Position numbers and translations under genes: made by a program. From Metellina segmentata (Eukaryota; Arthropoda; Arachnida; Araneae; Tetragnathidae), in NCBI GenBank assembly GCA_947359465.1, contig OX375873.1, positions 60,545,573 through 60,609,572 on the forward strand: a stretch of DNA of 64,000 bases, in the 5' to 3' direction. Under the pieces are notes generated by a model that had not been told where the DNA came from, made no database searches, and was given only the letters and a program-made list of their open reading frames with translations. Shown piece by piece: positions 1 through 11,605 of the stretch; the stretch's first letter is position 1; the number at the start of each line of letters is the position of its first letter.

Positions 1-119
1 AGAACTTTATTATATTTTATATTTTGATGAAATTTTTAGCTCATTCTGTTTATTAGGTTTTGAGCTACATTAAATTTTCCTCATTACTATAAATTTAGAG
101 GGCAAACAAAAATTCAAAA

Positions 120-490
120 AAATGTTTGACAAAAATCGGATCGTTGAAAAATACGCTCGAAATACTTTTCAAATTCGAAATTCGGATAGCTATAGCTATA
201 ATCTCGATCTGCAAATAGCGTCTTTCTATGAGGATATGATCCATGAAATTGACACCAAATTTAACATTGAATATCTCACTATATAAATATCGTGATTATT
301 GCATCGAAACGTTTCCATTAGAAATTCCATTGCTTGTGCAAATTTGATATAAAGACGTCCCCTTAAGCAAGTGTTTTGGATTTGAATTAGTAGAGGACGT
401 TATTCCTTATTGAATGATAGCTTTCAATTTTCTCTACTTTGAATAGTACTCGAAATAAAGGGGGTGGTTCGTTTTTTCCCCCCGCGATCA
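120..490 (-). repeat. Dispersed repeat G, copy 1
   Basis: This stretch reads, on the minus strand, like the plus-strand repeats at 2905-3190, 41290-41472 plus 42436-42560, and 47260-47520. Shared landmarks are a run resembling GGGATCATCTCGAAATAGAAA, an AGCTATAGCTATAATCTCGATC-like segment and a CATTCAATAGGGAATAACAT-like segment. No coding potential survives and no terminal repeats were found. The class is unknown; it may be internal Helitron sequence. Edges are approximate. Confidence 0.5.
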
Positions 491-1130
491 GTACAATATA
501 CAAGTAAATATTTTTATAACATATTTTAGACATGTCGTCGAGTAACTCAACTTTCGGTATGCTACTTCCAATTCTGCCATCCATTCATAACTTAAATCAA
601 ATTTCCTTTTCTATTTCTAGAATCATGCGGTTTTTTTTCCTATCTGAAGTAAGATTTTATTTATCATTGGAAAGTTTATTTCCTTTCATAAAAAGCACTT
701 AGTTGCGGTTTAGATTGGTAACCAAAGTATGACGTGGCATAAGAGTAACAAAATATGACTTTTAAAATAAAGAATATAATTGCGCAAATATGTTGCACAA
801 GCAACAATATTTATTTCATGTTACCAATTTAAAAAGTAAGCATTAGTTGTATTCACTTTTCGAAGAATTCTTGGGGCTATATAAATTGATCGCATTTCAT
901 TGCTATCTATTAATGTTCAAAACAAAAAGTCACTATACATTTAAAACAAAGAATCAACAAAGAAATTAAATTTAAAAAAATTGTGATTTCTAAATTAGAT
1001 CAACCCTTTTAGTTAAAACGGGAACGCTAAATTGATATTAGGGAACATTCCAATTGATCCAATCTCTTTAATTGTTATGAAACAAAAACTAAATTTGAAA
1101 AACGGAGTATTTAACTTGGGATTTGTTTTT
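491..1130. other. No gene seen, AT-rich
   Basis: AT-rich sequence with only short chance ORFs. I see no exon pattern, repeat family or RNA gene here. Confidence 0.5.
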
Positions 1131-1137
1131 AAAATAT

Positions 1138-1204
1138 TGGTTTAGTATTTTCTTGGTTTTAGGTTTTATGACGCAAGGGTAATATTTGGCCAATCTGCAC
1201 GAAA
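1138..1204 (-). mobile_element. LINE 3' end-like fragment
   Basis: Read on the minus strand, this ends in a CATAAAACC(T/C)AAACCAA-type tail after a GTGCAG...GGCCA segment. The same terminal motif closes the LINE at 44620-46260 and the fragment at 24176-24420. It is a short 5'-truncated remnant next to a SINE tail. The assignment rests on resemblance between copies within this window. Confidence 0.4.
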
Positions 1205-1239
1205 CACACCACAACGTCAAATAAAAACTGTCGTGAAGG

Positions 1240-1318
1240 GGGTAATGGTAATTTTTAGTTAACGTCGTACTAGAGCAACACAACGGGCTATTGACGACGG
1301 TCCGGAATCAGTCCCTTA
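1240..1318 (-). mobile_element. SINE-A 3' tail, minus
   Basis: Reverse-oriented copy of the SINE-A tail. Read on the minus strand it has GGACCGTCGTCAATAGCCCG, then GTTGTGTTGCTCTAGTACGA, then GTTAACT and a short TACC-rich end. The tRNA-like head is missing, so the copy is 5'-truncated. The same unit recurs at 8663, 10426, 30697, 37860 and 39235. Confidence 0.8.
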
Positions 1319-2899
1319 AGGTCGTGAAGGGGGAAAAAGAGGAATTGAGGAATAGAGTAGTGGGATGAAAACAGGAAAAGGTAGCTTTAGGGTATCCCGG
1401 AATCGCAAATCCCGTTTTTACTAAAGACACACCTAAAGAAGAAGTGCTCCTGAAGGAAATTTGGAATATTTCTTCTTTAATTCCTTAAATATTTATTTTG
1501 AACTGTTGCCAACAATCTTAACCATCAAATAAATTCTTATTTATAAATTTTTACTTATGAATGGTTGTACGAATTAAATTAAACCTTCAAATAAAATACA
1601 TTAAAAGACTAAAAAACACGCTTTTATTTCAGAATCCACTCAAAAGCAGAAAACAAATTTGTCTTCAGTATCCCAGACAGTTTCATACACACATGGCTGA
1701 AAATAAAAAAATCGTGGGTTCTTATTTTAATTAAAATGTTTTGTTTCGAAACTCATCGTGGAACATTCATTACTGTGAGAAAGAGTTCATAGGCTATGGA
1801 CAAATTTTGTTCACGTTTCTAACACTTGAAAAAATACATATCCCAAGTTAGGTTAAGTTAACTTTTCCCCGCTCCCCAATTTTTAGTCGTCATTGATGCC
1901 GATGTCGTCATTGAAAAGTGTTTGTCTTGTGAAGACTGACAAACAAACGTTGTTTAGAAAAACAAAACGTTTAATTAACAAAACACGAAAAAGACGAAAT
2001 TGTACACATTTGGAGCAAGATGTATCTCTGCTCTGGATTACTTAAGCATAGGCTTAAAAAAGCCAAAAAAAAAACACCATTTCACACGAGCTGTTGTTTC
2101 GTCCATCGCAAAAACTGCTCTCCTCTCGCACCCCACCTTTTCCTCTTTCTTTCCCCTATTCGGAAGGAGGTGGTATGACGTCACAAGCCTTGGAGATGTC
2201 TCCTTCTGTCACCGGATCTTATCTCTCCTCTAAGCCTCGGACCGTATAGTTATGTAAAACTCAAAGAAGGCATTTTCGCTGGTCCTCAGATAAGGAAACT
2301 ACCGAGTGATTTTGTTTTCACAGGAAAGGTAGCAATGAGTTTGCCACATGGCAATTATTCACATCTGTGGTCAAGGAATTTCTGGGAAACCGTGTCGCTG
2401 TTCGAGACAAAAATAAACAGAGAAATTATTTATCAATTCAAAATTTAATTTATATACTCATACTCAAATACCTCATACAGGAAGTTCATTCCTCCGCCAC
2501 TCATACAGGCTGTTCATTTTTCTCTATGTCATGTAGTCCTCTTCAGCAAAAACGAGCAGTTATCACTCATCATTGAGGGATCTCACCTACCTTGATATCA
2601 CTCCTGCTTAGTTAAGATATCATGGTGGAACCTTTCTCCTTGTTCATCTGCTGCTCCTTGGTTATCAGGAAATAAATTTGTATGGGAATCTAGGATATGT
2701 ATTTTCTAAATTCTTGAAATCTTGAATGGTAATTTTCCTCTTCGTGTGAATATATTATTTATAATTTTTAACACTGTAATTTTATAGCTAGCAAATGAAG
2801 TAAATGCTGTAATAAATTACAATTAGAAGCTCTGCTTTAACTTGGAATTTAATAAAATGGGAGATTTATTTCCACTTCCAAGACATGTTACATCGCAGA
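1319..2899. other. No gene seen; pyrimidine-rich patch
   Basis: No convincing exon. A pyrimidine-rich patch at about 2105-2160 and a GGTATGACGTCAC segment near 2172 stand out from the AT-rich background. They could be old transposon or regulatory sequence. The open frame at 2000-2233 is low in complexity and resembles nothing I know. Confidence 0.4.
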
Positions 2900-2904
2900 A
2901 AGAA

Positions 2905-3190
2905 ATCGAACCCTTCCCCAACTTTATTTCGAGCACTATTCATAGTAGAGCAAATTCAAAAGCAGTGTTAAGGGGCCGTCTTCATAACAAGTTTTGCATA
3001 AGGAAAAAAATTTCCAATTGCAACACCGTGTTTGAGGCATGTTTTGAGGCCTACATAGTCTAATTAATCTAAATATGAAATTCTATGAATTTACTATCCG
3101 CATATGTGGAAATATTCAATGCTATAACCGTTGTCCATTTCCGAGATCATCTCCACATTGAAAGTCGCTATTCATAGATTTAGATTTTAA
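2905..3190 (+). repeat. Dispersed repeat G, copy 2
   Basis: Plus-strand relative of the repeat at 47260-47520. The two share a TTTATTTCGAGCACTATT-like start, AGCAAATTCAAAAG, a CCGTCTTCATA segment, a TTAATCTAAATATGAAA run and a GATCATCTC...GAAAGTCGCTA segment. It is non-coding and diverged. No terminal motif is visible. Confidence 0.5.
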
Positions 3191-4659
3191 ACTAATCAGG
3201 AACTTTTCATTTGTTGTTTGACTCAAAGAAGACTACATAGAACTCCTAGGGATTGTCTCGACGAGGTATCTCGGGATTTGCAAAATTGACCAGATCTTAA
3301 TGGACTCGAAGAATAATAATCAATATTTAATGTTTAATTTTACAACCGACTTCTATTTCTAACTGTTAAACTTATTCACTGAAAGTTAGTTTTAGTAACT
3401 ATTAAATAAGTTTTTTTATAATACTGTTATTGCAAGTTAGCAATAACTGTTTTAGACTGTTATCGTTAGTTTGCCCATCTTTACTATTAGATCTATAATT
3501 TTTCAGCGGAACCACGCAAGACAGGTTGAAGGCAATGTCTGTTAGAATACATACATGATATTTTCAAAAATTGACACATTTTTCAGGTTTGTGATAATTT
3601 TTTCAACTTTTGGATATCTCCTGACTGTACTGGTTATTATACCCAATTTTGATCTGGATACCACTATCCAGTTTTGACCGCAGGTTCGATCGGAATAAGT
3701 GTTCTCAATCGGTATCGGATAGAAATACGGACATACCTTTATATATGGTGACCGCCAGGTTGAAGTAGGGCATCGGGATATGCAGGTTCCTTCTTTTGGA
3801 ATCAGGTGGTTCTTTCCTTCTGGAATCTAGAGATTTCTATTATTTGTGAACGACACAGTAAAGGCAGCCGTAGTCTGTTTGGTAACTTCGTTTATTTTTC
3901 ATTTGGTTCAATTCGTCAATGGTACATCTTTTAATTGTTGAGTTACCATATTTTTGGAAATAGCTGGCCACAACCGAAAAAGCCTCCGTCTCTTTTTTTT
4001 TTTGGCGTTGACGGTTGTTTTTATCGTTTTCCCCGTCTGACCTTCCCCCCAATATTCAGGGTGTTAAACCCCGACCTTGCCAGGGGGTCAATCCTTCTAT
4101 TGGCCGAGTAACATTGCGCCACTTCAAATATCAACCCCATTGGGTGAAGGGTGAAAGCGCACCCGTTCCATTTTCTCGGAATCGAGGCGTGGTGAACTTG
4201 GTTTCTCCTCAAGTTCAGGGATTTGTTAGGGGACTGGACATTGAAACAAATATCTTGCAGGTTGTGTTTCACTGCTTTTAGGGCAAAACAATATTTGATG
4301 TGATTGTCATATCACACTGACCTCATCGTAGTGACGAAAATTTAAGTGTAGCGCCAAAACTAACAAGATGAAAGGTCTGAAATTTTGCCTTGCAATGTTA
4401 AGAGTCTTTCTGAATCGATTTCTATCAAAATATATTAAGGTTCCTGTTCCCAATTTTTACGAATATTAATTTAATAATTAATATTACACAAACTAAAAAT
4501 TATTTAAAAACTAAAACATTATGTATATTTTGTTTGGGTCCCTCAATAGCGACATGCTATTATGCAAGTATCCAATATATAATATTATATATAGAAATTA
4601 TATTTAGGAAGACATCCATAAAAATCTGGGAACTGATTTAACACAAAGAGCTCCAAACT
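3191..4659. other. Unclassified, one GC-richer patch
   Basis: No supported gene. The patch at about 4000-4290 is richer in G and C than its surroundings and is open on both strands (88 codons plus, 83 minus). Neither translation has a recognisable motif. It is more likely an old repeat of unknown class than a gene. Confidence 0.4.
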
Positions 4660-4900
4660 TTCTGCGTTGATGAATGACAGAATACTTAGTATCTGATGTT
4701 AAACTATGAAACGGATTCGAATTTGTGTGTCAAAATAGGGAGTTGTCATTGAAATTAGGAAGTTGGTGCTCAATTTACTATGAAAACGGCCCCTTATGCA
4801 CATTTTATGCGCATGAATTTATAGAAGATGTTATTTCCTGTCGAACGCCATATTTGAATTTGCTCTACTGTTAAAACGGTTTGAAAGAAGAGCAGTGTAC
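4660..4900 (-). repeat. Dispersed repeat G, copy 3
   Basis: Minus-strand relative of repeat G. It carries the GAAGATGTTATTTCCTGTCG / GAATTTGCTCTACT segment also seen in copy 1 near 390-450. It is non-coding, with approximate edges. Confidence 0.45.
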
Positions 4901-5733
4901 CACCACCGGAAGTAAAAAGAATCGTAACGTTTCTTTTTACCGCGACTGTTCATATTGCATTACATATACACATTTCGAAGTATAGCAATTGTTAATACTG
5001 AAAAAAATGCAATGTGATGGAGATTTTTTTAGTCATATTTGATTTCAGCAACCCCCAAAATGAGCAAGAAAAGTCTTTCCCCGTGTCATTTTATTTATTT
5101 TTTAATTGTCAGCCAGTGTAATCTCATTGTAGCTGGTTTTAAAGGAGACACAATGTATTTTTCTAAGATGGCGGTATTGCTTTCATTCCACTCTTCAATA
5201 TTCCCACTGAGAATTTGCAGCCACTTCAAAACACCTACTTGAAACATCCGTATCTGAAAATATGCTCTCTATGGAATATTTTAGTGGTTATTTATATTTT
5301 ATTTATTATTATAATGGACTTTATGCAAAGAAACCGAAGTGACTTCTAATATCAACATTTTTCGAAACCTTTCAATCGAATATCAATGCTGTGTTGGATG
5401 TGCTTTGGAATATTTCTTTTTATCCTTAAGTACTTTAAATGTAGAATAATGTATAGCAATGTTACTGAAAGTTACTTTTACGGTGTATCAAAAGAGAAGT
5501 GCCATCTTATCATAATATTGAAGCAATAATTTTGTTTATCATTCATAGAAATAGTTTTAACGATCTTTGCATATTTAGGCGAGATGACTTTTAAAAATCT
5601 GTACTGATATATTTGTTTTAAGTATTTACTACTCCTATAAATGTTCCATTTAAAATAATGATCTAGTTGTTTCATATTTATTAAGATTTCATTTTCTGAA
5701 GAAAAAAATGCTCTTGCACGTGGTCATCGAAAA
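4901..5733. other. No gene seen
   Basis: AT-rich sequence with short unsupported ORFs. No repeat family or splice-consistent exon was recognised. Confidence 0.45.
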
Positions 5734-6055
5734 GGTAGGTAGGTAGTCGATTTTACCAGTATCTGGAACATCACAACAGGCTATTGGAGATGGCTCAAGA
5801 CCAATCTCGAAGGGAAAGATCTCAGGATATCTTGTAACTTTTAATCACGTATAGATGACGAGGTCAACACCTGAACTGGCATCCCACTCTCGAAACTTTC
5901 ACTCTACGACCACGTGAGGACATTTGAGGCCACGACAGATTTAATTTGCATCAACCCCCACGTACATGATGTTCTTTGATTGAATCGAGTTTCAAAATCG
6001 CAACTCTCTGATTTCTAATCTGCGATTCTACCAACTGGGCTAATGCAGCCCACAC
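5734..6055 (-). mobile_element. SINE-A, near full length, minus
   Basis: This is the most complete SINE-A copy. Read on the minus strand it starts with a tRNA-like head. An A-box-like run near 6040 (TAGCCCAGTTGGTAGAAT) and a B-box-like GTTTC-AAACTCGATT near 5995 are the RNA polymerase III internal promoter positions. A body of about 250 bp follows, including the GACCTCGTCATCT segment, then the conserved CAATAGCC...TTG region. The copy ends in CTACCTACCTACC. The simple-repeat tail and tRNA head define a tRNA-derived SINE. The head has lost tRNA folding, so this is not a tRNA gene. Confidence 0.75.
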
Positions 6056-6324
6056 CTAATAGAATGCATTCTTGAAATTAATTGTCATCATAAGTATAAA
6101 GATTTTCAGAAGGCAGAATATTTCATGACAAATTTTCTCCACGATGCGTACAAATTCTGAATAAAATATAAATATGATCAACAATTGCATCATTGAAATC
6201 ACAGAAACGAAGAAATTCAATGAAATTAAATCACAAGAATGAGAGGAATTTCCACTGTGAATTAGCAAACCATGTAGTCTGCAAAGTTGCTCCTGTTGTT
6301 AAAATGTTCTCGCTTGATCCTTTC

Positions 6325-6830
6325 AGGGTACCTTAAAATGTAATTTTTACCCATTCGGGCAAAGTTTGGCGTTTAATCTAAATATCGTTGACCTATCAGC
6401 TATCATATCGATACCTCAATTCCAATGTGTAACGACTCAAAAACTATTAGTTCGGAGATAATTGACAAAAGAGATTGAACAACATGCCTCTGCTCGTATA
6501 TCCCTCTATCACATATTTTGGTGTAACAACTACGATTACGTATCATTAAAATATCAAGTTGTTTCTCTTCGGAACTGGTAACTAATCCTTTCGTACATTA
6601 AACTTAAATTACAAAGTTTTTGACTTGTTACCCTTTGGAACTGAAGTATCGATAGATCCAATGGAAATTTATTCTTCGAAATTCTTATTAGCGCAAAATG
6701 CTGAAATCGTATTCGAAAGAAAAACTGACGTCACGTACAGAATGCGTACAAGAAACTCGTATCACTGCATAAACACTATATTTAGTTTGTCAGAAAACTC
6801 ATCTCATAGTTGTATAATACAGACATAGGA
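6325..6830 (+). repeat. Dispersed repeat B, copy 1
   Basis: This begins with a GGGTACCTTAAAATGTA segment, then GGGCAAAGTTTGGCGTTTAA, a CTATCATATCGATACC segment and a GCTGAAATCGTATTCGAAAG segment. The same order of blocks occurs at 12123-12470 (minus), 15822-16070 and 25262-25510. It is non-coding and its class is unknown. Confidence 0.55.
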
Positions 6831-7338
6831 AAAGATAAAAGGCACAAAACTATATAGAAATACTATAAAAAGTACACATACTGAAGCACAATCAAGTTAT
6901 TTTTAGTTTAATTTCTTTGTGTTTTCGCATTTTGGAGTGTCAGGTTACACTTTAAACAACAAGTTTACTTTCGAACTCCATTGATTAGTAGAGTGATGGA
7001 CAGGTCTATCGGAATTCGGAACTTCCCCCAAAAGATTGGATGCCCAGAAGACTTTTAGTGAACTTTCAATAATAAAAAAATGTGACTTTAGATTAAGAAT
7101 TTGTTTCATACATTAACAAAAACGTTCAACTCATTTCCAACCGAAAATGAATATAGGCCCATCTGCAGTGACACGCCTCAAATATCTTAACCCGATTTTG
7201 CTTGAAACCGGTACATTCCACTGAAACAAGCACTCCTTCCATGGAAGAAGAGGTCCGGTGCTAGATTGAACACAATCCAGGTACACGAGATTTTGTACTT
7301 CACTACGGTGTTCCAAAATATGAAGTGTTTGGATGCTG
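6831..7338. other. No gene seen
   Basis: No repeat family or exon was recognised. Small open frames near 7131-7316 lack motifs. Confidence 0.4.
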
Positions 7339-7340
7339 AG

Positions 7341-7640
7341 TGTTTACATCCATTAAATATGCAACTGGTCGTGACTTTGCAGGCTGGAAATTACCATCGT
7401 CATGTCACCTTAGTGTTCCGACTTATGGAATGATCGTATGTCGAGCGTTTACACCTATCTCATCTGCAACCTATCTAGTCTTTGCAGGCTGGTTATTACG
7501 CAACCTTGATGCTCCCACCTTATAGAGTTAGCACGTTGAGAGCTTATATCCATTTCATCTGCAACGGATCCAGTTATTGCAGGTTGGATATTATCATCGT
7601 CGTGTCGCCTTCGTACGTGACAATGGTTACCTCCAGGTGT
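7341..7640 (+). repeat. Diverged tandem repeat, ~100-bp unit
   Basis: Three head-to-tail units start near 7341, 7447 and 7542. Each has a GTTTACA/TTATATCCAT opening, a TGCAAC segment, a CTTTGCAGGCTGG-like block and a TTATCATCGTCGTGTCGCC-like block. The units differ at many positions, so the array is old. Function is unknown. Confidence 0.55.
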
Positions 7641-8033
7641 GTCATGATTCATCCGTGACACTTTTATGAGACCCAAAAAGGTCTGAAGCTGACCTCATCG
7701 CAAGTCACTATCGAGGCTGTAAGTGTCCGCGATAAACCAGAAATATTTGAATATGTATGGCAATCCCTGATTGAGAAAGCTGTCAGGCGTACATTACTAG
7801 TAGTAGTAGCAACTATGAGCATCTACCGTGAAACTATGTATGCTACTACGGTCAAACTATGAAATGAGGATTCTTAAAACGTTCACCTACTTGCTGTTTT
7901 TCATTTCAACACCGTATTTTACTCTCTAGTGCAGCTGGATTGCGCTTGCACTTACATATCTCCGTAAATACAGTTTAATTTTGTATTTCCAAACTCCACT
8001 CAAAGTTTATAAAGAAAGTTTCGAAGCACCCTA
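7641..8033. other. No gene seen
   Basis: Only a short TAG/TAGTAG-type low-complexity patch near 7797-7810. Nothing else was recognised. Confidence 0.4.
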
Positions 8034-8047
8034 TCTCTAATATTATA

Positions 8048-8468
8048 CACAGTCCAGTCACATTATGTGACCACCTGTCGGGAGCCAGAATAACCACCGT
8101 TGACAGAGCGGACCGCTGCGAGACAGTTGCTCAACAGTTGCACGTCTATTCGCCCGAACGCATCTCCGTAGCCTTCGTTCGCCTCTGTCATCTATAGCCC
8201 GTGGTGCACCACGTGTGCCACGCCGCGGATTTTGGATAGTGCCATTTTGCCACCCTTGGCCCGAAAGCCAATAACCATGGCCTTTTGGACGTCGGATAAA
8301 TCGCTACGTTTCTGCATTACGCCAATGATTGAAATGCTTTCCGATGCCCTAGGACATCCTTTATATACACTCCACTGCAATGTGCTGCCACCTGCCTTTT
8401 GTGATTGGTTATTTCACGTTGACGTCGAAAATAGGTGGTGGTGGTCACATTAATGTGACTGGGCTGTG
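8048..8468 (-). mobile_element. Tc1/mariner-like element, internally deleted
   Basis: Terminal inverted repeats CACAGTCCAGTCACATTATG (left) and the reverse complement of CATTAATGTGACTGGGCTGTG (right) bound a 421-bp element. TA dinucleotides flank it at 8046-8047 and 8469-8470, the target duplication expected of Tc1/mariner. Minus-strand coding near 8309-8220 resembles the start of a Tc1-type transposase (MQKRSDLSDVQKAMVIGF...), but most of the gene is gone. It sits in the 5' end of the Helitron-2 copy, so it is younger than that copy. Confidence 0.75.
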
Positions 8469-8662
8469 TAAAAGGAAGTGGGTTTTTTTTTCGCGGGCGC
8501 AAAATCCTGACGATTCTATGGCACTTACAGCAATGAGATTTGGCACACAGGTAATCCGAATTTTTTGCAATTTTTGGGTCGCGGCGAAATTTTAAAATTT
8601 AATCTAGAAGATTTTGAAATGAATTTATTAGTTTTATTCTCCATCGGTTTTTCAAACGCGGT

Positions 8663-8749
8663 AGGGACTGATTCCGGACCGTCGTCAATAGCCCGTTGTG
8701 TTGCTCTAGTACGACGTTAACTAAAATTACCATTACCATTACCATTACC
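8663..8749 (+). mobile_element. SINE-A, 5'-truncated, with TSD
   Basis: An 87-bp SINE-A tail is flanked by identical 14-bp target duplications, TTTTCAAACGCGGT at 8649-8662 and 8750-8763. It ends in ATTACCATTACCATTACC. The direct repeats show that this short piece inserted as such, as expected for LINE-driven retroposition of a 5'-truncated copy. It is inserted in Helitron-2. Confidence 0.85.
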
Positions 8750-8901
8750 TTTTCAAACGCGGTGAACGTTTTCTACTCATGCGACCTTGCAATCAGGGTT
8801 TGGAATCATGCCAAGTTTTTTTTCAACCGCAAAACGCGGAGAAGATTTTTTTTTGTTTTTGTTTCCGCTTTGACGTTGTGCGATTGATTTCCCAGCTAGA
8901 C

Positions 8902-9855
8902 CATAATTGATTGTTTAAATTTTAGATTGTTTTGATGTAATAATTTTAATTTAATTGTATTTAAGCATGCTTTCTCTCTCTCTCAAAATAAAATACAGTT
9001 ACACCAAGAAATGAATGTAAAGTGATTTAACAGTTTAACTCACTAGAACGGTAAATCAATGAGAACCCTGAGCTTGTTCCATTGCAACGAGACGGTTTCA
9101 TCTGGGGGTAATAGGAGACAATGACTCCCGAAGTATGTTGCTTATGTCCAGTTTATTCCGTTGTTTTGTTTTGGTTGCTGTCACTGCAGAATTTAAGTGC
9201 TGTGGTGGCAATCTCAGGGTATTCGGCCATGACTTTAATCCAGAACACCGGCTGAGTTGTTGTCTCGAACGTAGTTTTAAGGCCGCCTTCATTTGCAATC
9301 TCCAGCAGTTGATCTTCTTGCACAGACATGCTAGATTCGCCTGATTTGTTGACAAATGGGTTGCGGTTCCATTTCTTACTAGTTCGTGGGTCTTTTGTGG
9401 TTGGGAAGTAGCGATCAAACTCTTTAAAAGCAAAGACAGATGATCGTGCACCAACTGGGAGAATGAATGTTTAGGCTGACTCGCCTAAAATCCCCGCTAA
9501 TGTCTGAAACATGTCCAAAATGCCTCTGTTCACGCGCCGTCTCCACAACTTCAGTTTGGCTTTAAATGCAGCTACTTTGTCAGCCAACTTGAAAACAGCT
9601 ATCACATTTGTCAAAATTGGAAAATAGAGACATACAGAATTCAGAAATCATAATTGAAGCTCTAGTAACAGAACGAATTTCAAGTTATGATTTACCGCCT
9701 CCTAATTCGAGTGGCCATTTCATAGATAAGAACCGCACAAACCCGAAAGAAATACACCACATTAAATAAAATGGAAATAATTTAATGTTCCTTAGGCGGC
9801 CCGGTACCATTTGATCCACGTACCGGTCCGCGGCCCCTGGGGTTGGGGACCACTG
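8902..9855 (-). mobile_element. hAT transposon remnant (ZBED/SCAND3-like lineage)
   Basis: The 5' end on the minus strand is CAGTGGTCCCCAACCCC at 9855, followed by a GGCCGCGGACCGG block. This is the terminal repeat style of a hAT group common in animals. Decayed transposase coding follows (separate entry). The 3' end is less clear. A possible 8-bp target duplication is TCCTAGAC (9856-9863) versus AGCTAGAC (8894-8901), which would put the other end at 8902, but no matching terminal repeat is seen there. Confidence 0.6.
9058..9600 (-). pseudogene. hAT transposase C-terminal remnant
   Basis: Minus-strand reading gives pieces of a hAT transposase. A LWRRRVN segment near 9535 is followed by a frame change. 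The C-terminal dimerisation region ends in SAVTATKTKQRNKLDIS and LRESLSPITPR, as in SCAND3/ZBED-type hAT proteins. An in-frame stop replaces the expected Trp after SPITPR, and an AQGSH end follows at about 9060. Frameshifts and stops mean it is dead. In life these proteins cut and paste DNA through an RNase H-like domain; only the C-terminal end survives here. Confidence 0.75.
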
Positions 9856-9978
9856 TCCTAGACGGTTAAAGATGGAGTAAAAATTTCAACGGATTTTAAA
9901 TCTGCAGAAATTTTTACACCAGCTTAATACCTTACACCACGTGCACGGGCAACGCCGGGCTAGCCACGCAGTGGCTAG

Positions 9979-10425
9979 TTTATCTATATAAGAAACCAAG
10001 ATTTGAAGAAATGTTTCTTCTACTCTCATCACTGACAAAAACATTCAATAGAAAATGATCATACATTTAGATCAGGATAGTTTCTTGAAACTAATTCTGA
10101 ATTCATCATTATTCCATAATTCTAGTTCAAAAATTCTCCCCCGAACCAGATTTGTAATGTCATTTGCTAATATTTAACCAGCACTTGAGAAATAAAAAGC
10201 ATTTTCTTAATTTTGATATTGACTGTAATTGAATGTTCCCCAACTATTTTATTCTCAAAAGATTTTAACGCTTTCCATTCAGAAAAATTCCAGTGACTTA
10301 ATTCAATAATATATTAAATGAATTTATTTAAAATTCGATAAGGATAAATGAGAAGTTCAATCCGTGTAATTTCTCGCCAATACTGAAGAACAAAATTTCA
10401 ATGTCCCAAATGTCAACGTCGGGTC
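9979..10425. other. No gene seen
   Basis: AT-rich sequence between the Helitron-2 copy and a SINE tail. No feature recognised. Confidence 0.4.
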
Positions 10426-10512
10426 TTTCCCTTAGGGGATTGATACCGGACCGTCGTAAATAGCCCGTTGTGTTGCTCTAGTACGACGTTAATTAAAAAT
10501 TACCAATTACCC
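10426..10512 (+). mobile_element. SINE-A 3' tail
   Basis: Begins at TCTTTCCCTTAGGGGATTGA, continues with GGACCGTCGTAAATAGCCCG and ends with AATTACCAATTACC. It is 5'-truncated and no target duplication was identified. Confidence 0.75.
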
Positions 10513-11600
10513 AAAAGTAAACGATGAGCGTAGGATAAATTAGAGTGCTCTATTACAGAAAATTTCAATTAATTTCTGGAATTCATCGATGTGATTTTAA
10601 GCACTAAAAGTTTAGCCACATTTTTGTTATTTGATTGGATTTAAATAATTATATTTATTTGGGAGTAGAACCGTCATCGTGTGTGGGCGTGTAAGACTTT
10701 CGTGACTTGTTTTTATCTAAGAATACAATTTTTAGATTGCACAGGGACGTTTCCTTATCACAGTGTTCGACCTTCTTTGAAATAGTGATATCTGTCTTCT
10801 TTTGTATACCATAAGAGCTGATTATGTAAAAAGAAGCACATAAAGCCCTCTCAGATATCGATCTAATAAATAAAGTAATCACTTTCTTTGTGTAAGATCC
10901 GATACAGGAAACAGGTTTACGTAGATGAGGATAAAGAAGCATTGTAACCTCAATCATCTCTCTTTTCAGTGATTTTGTGTCATATTTTATGATTAATATA
11001 CTTATCTGTTTACATTTGAGAGAAGTTTTCTAGGATGCGCTTGGAAAAAGGAAATTTTAAAAGAGAAACTCCACATTGAGTTTGAATTTAATATGTCATG
11101 TCTCTTTTGTGCATCTTCGTTTTCCCTGTAGCACTGTATGAAAAGCATTGAACATAATCTGTACCACAGATTAAAAGATGCAGCCGCTACTCTTCAAAAT
11201 GATTTGATTTTGAAATTACTTCTTATTTATTCCTTGACTGATAAAAATTCGAGATGAAAACTATTTTTCTTTTTATGAATTTGCTTACTAGCAATATCAT
11301 TTCCAGTTACCATTTTGTTGAGCAGTTACATTCTACTTGACATAATACGTGAATCTAAATCAGATTGTTGATTCTTATGACCTTGCATAAATACATCTTA
11401 TTCCGAAGCTCATTCTTTATGATAGGTAACCAACAGATAATATCACGTTAGAAAAAAACACAATTTCTTGTAAGCTAATCAAAGTAAATAATTTTGTTTC
11501 TTTGGAATCCAGAGTATGAAAGGCCTTTGCTGCCAAGCAAACTATAGGTGGCGGTAGTGTTTGCACTGCGATACGCGTTTCATGTATGTATTCTAAATTT
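10513..11600. other. No supported gene
   Basis: A 100-codon minus-strand frame at 10655-10957 has no recognisable domain, no splice context and AT-driven composition. I treat it as chance. No repeat family was identified. Confidence 0.4.
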
Positions 11601-11605
11601 GACAT

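Larger units (their letters stand above)
8034..9978 (+). mobile_element. Helitron-2 copy carrying three insertions
   Basis: The copy starts at TCTCTAATATTATA (8034), preceded by A, and ends at GTGGCTAG (9978), followed by T. These are Helitron hallmarks: 5'-TC, 3'-CTRR, insertion between A and T. The same 5' end opens the minus-strand copy at 40313. Internal blocks shared with other copies are CTATGGCACTTACA plus the TTTGGCACACAGGTA region near 8516-8550, and AAATCTGCAGAAATTTTTAC near 9899. Three younger elements split it: a Tc1-like element, a SINE and a hAT. No Rep or helicase gene is present, so it is non-autonomous. Confidence 0.65.

Noticed and set aside
4015..4281. Overlapping 83- and 88-codon ORFs on both strands
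   Set aside because: No motif, start context or splice site. Open reading on both strands suggests composition rather than coding.
5985..6055. tRNA gene on the minus strand
   Set aside because: The A- and B-box-like words belong to the head of a SINE that continues for 250 bp to a CTACC tail. The acceptor and anticodon stems do not pair.
10655..10957. 100-codon minus-strand ORF
   Set aside because: Unrecognisable, AT-driven amino acid content, with no promoter, splice or repeat context.
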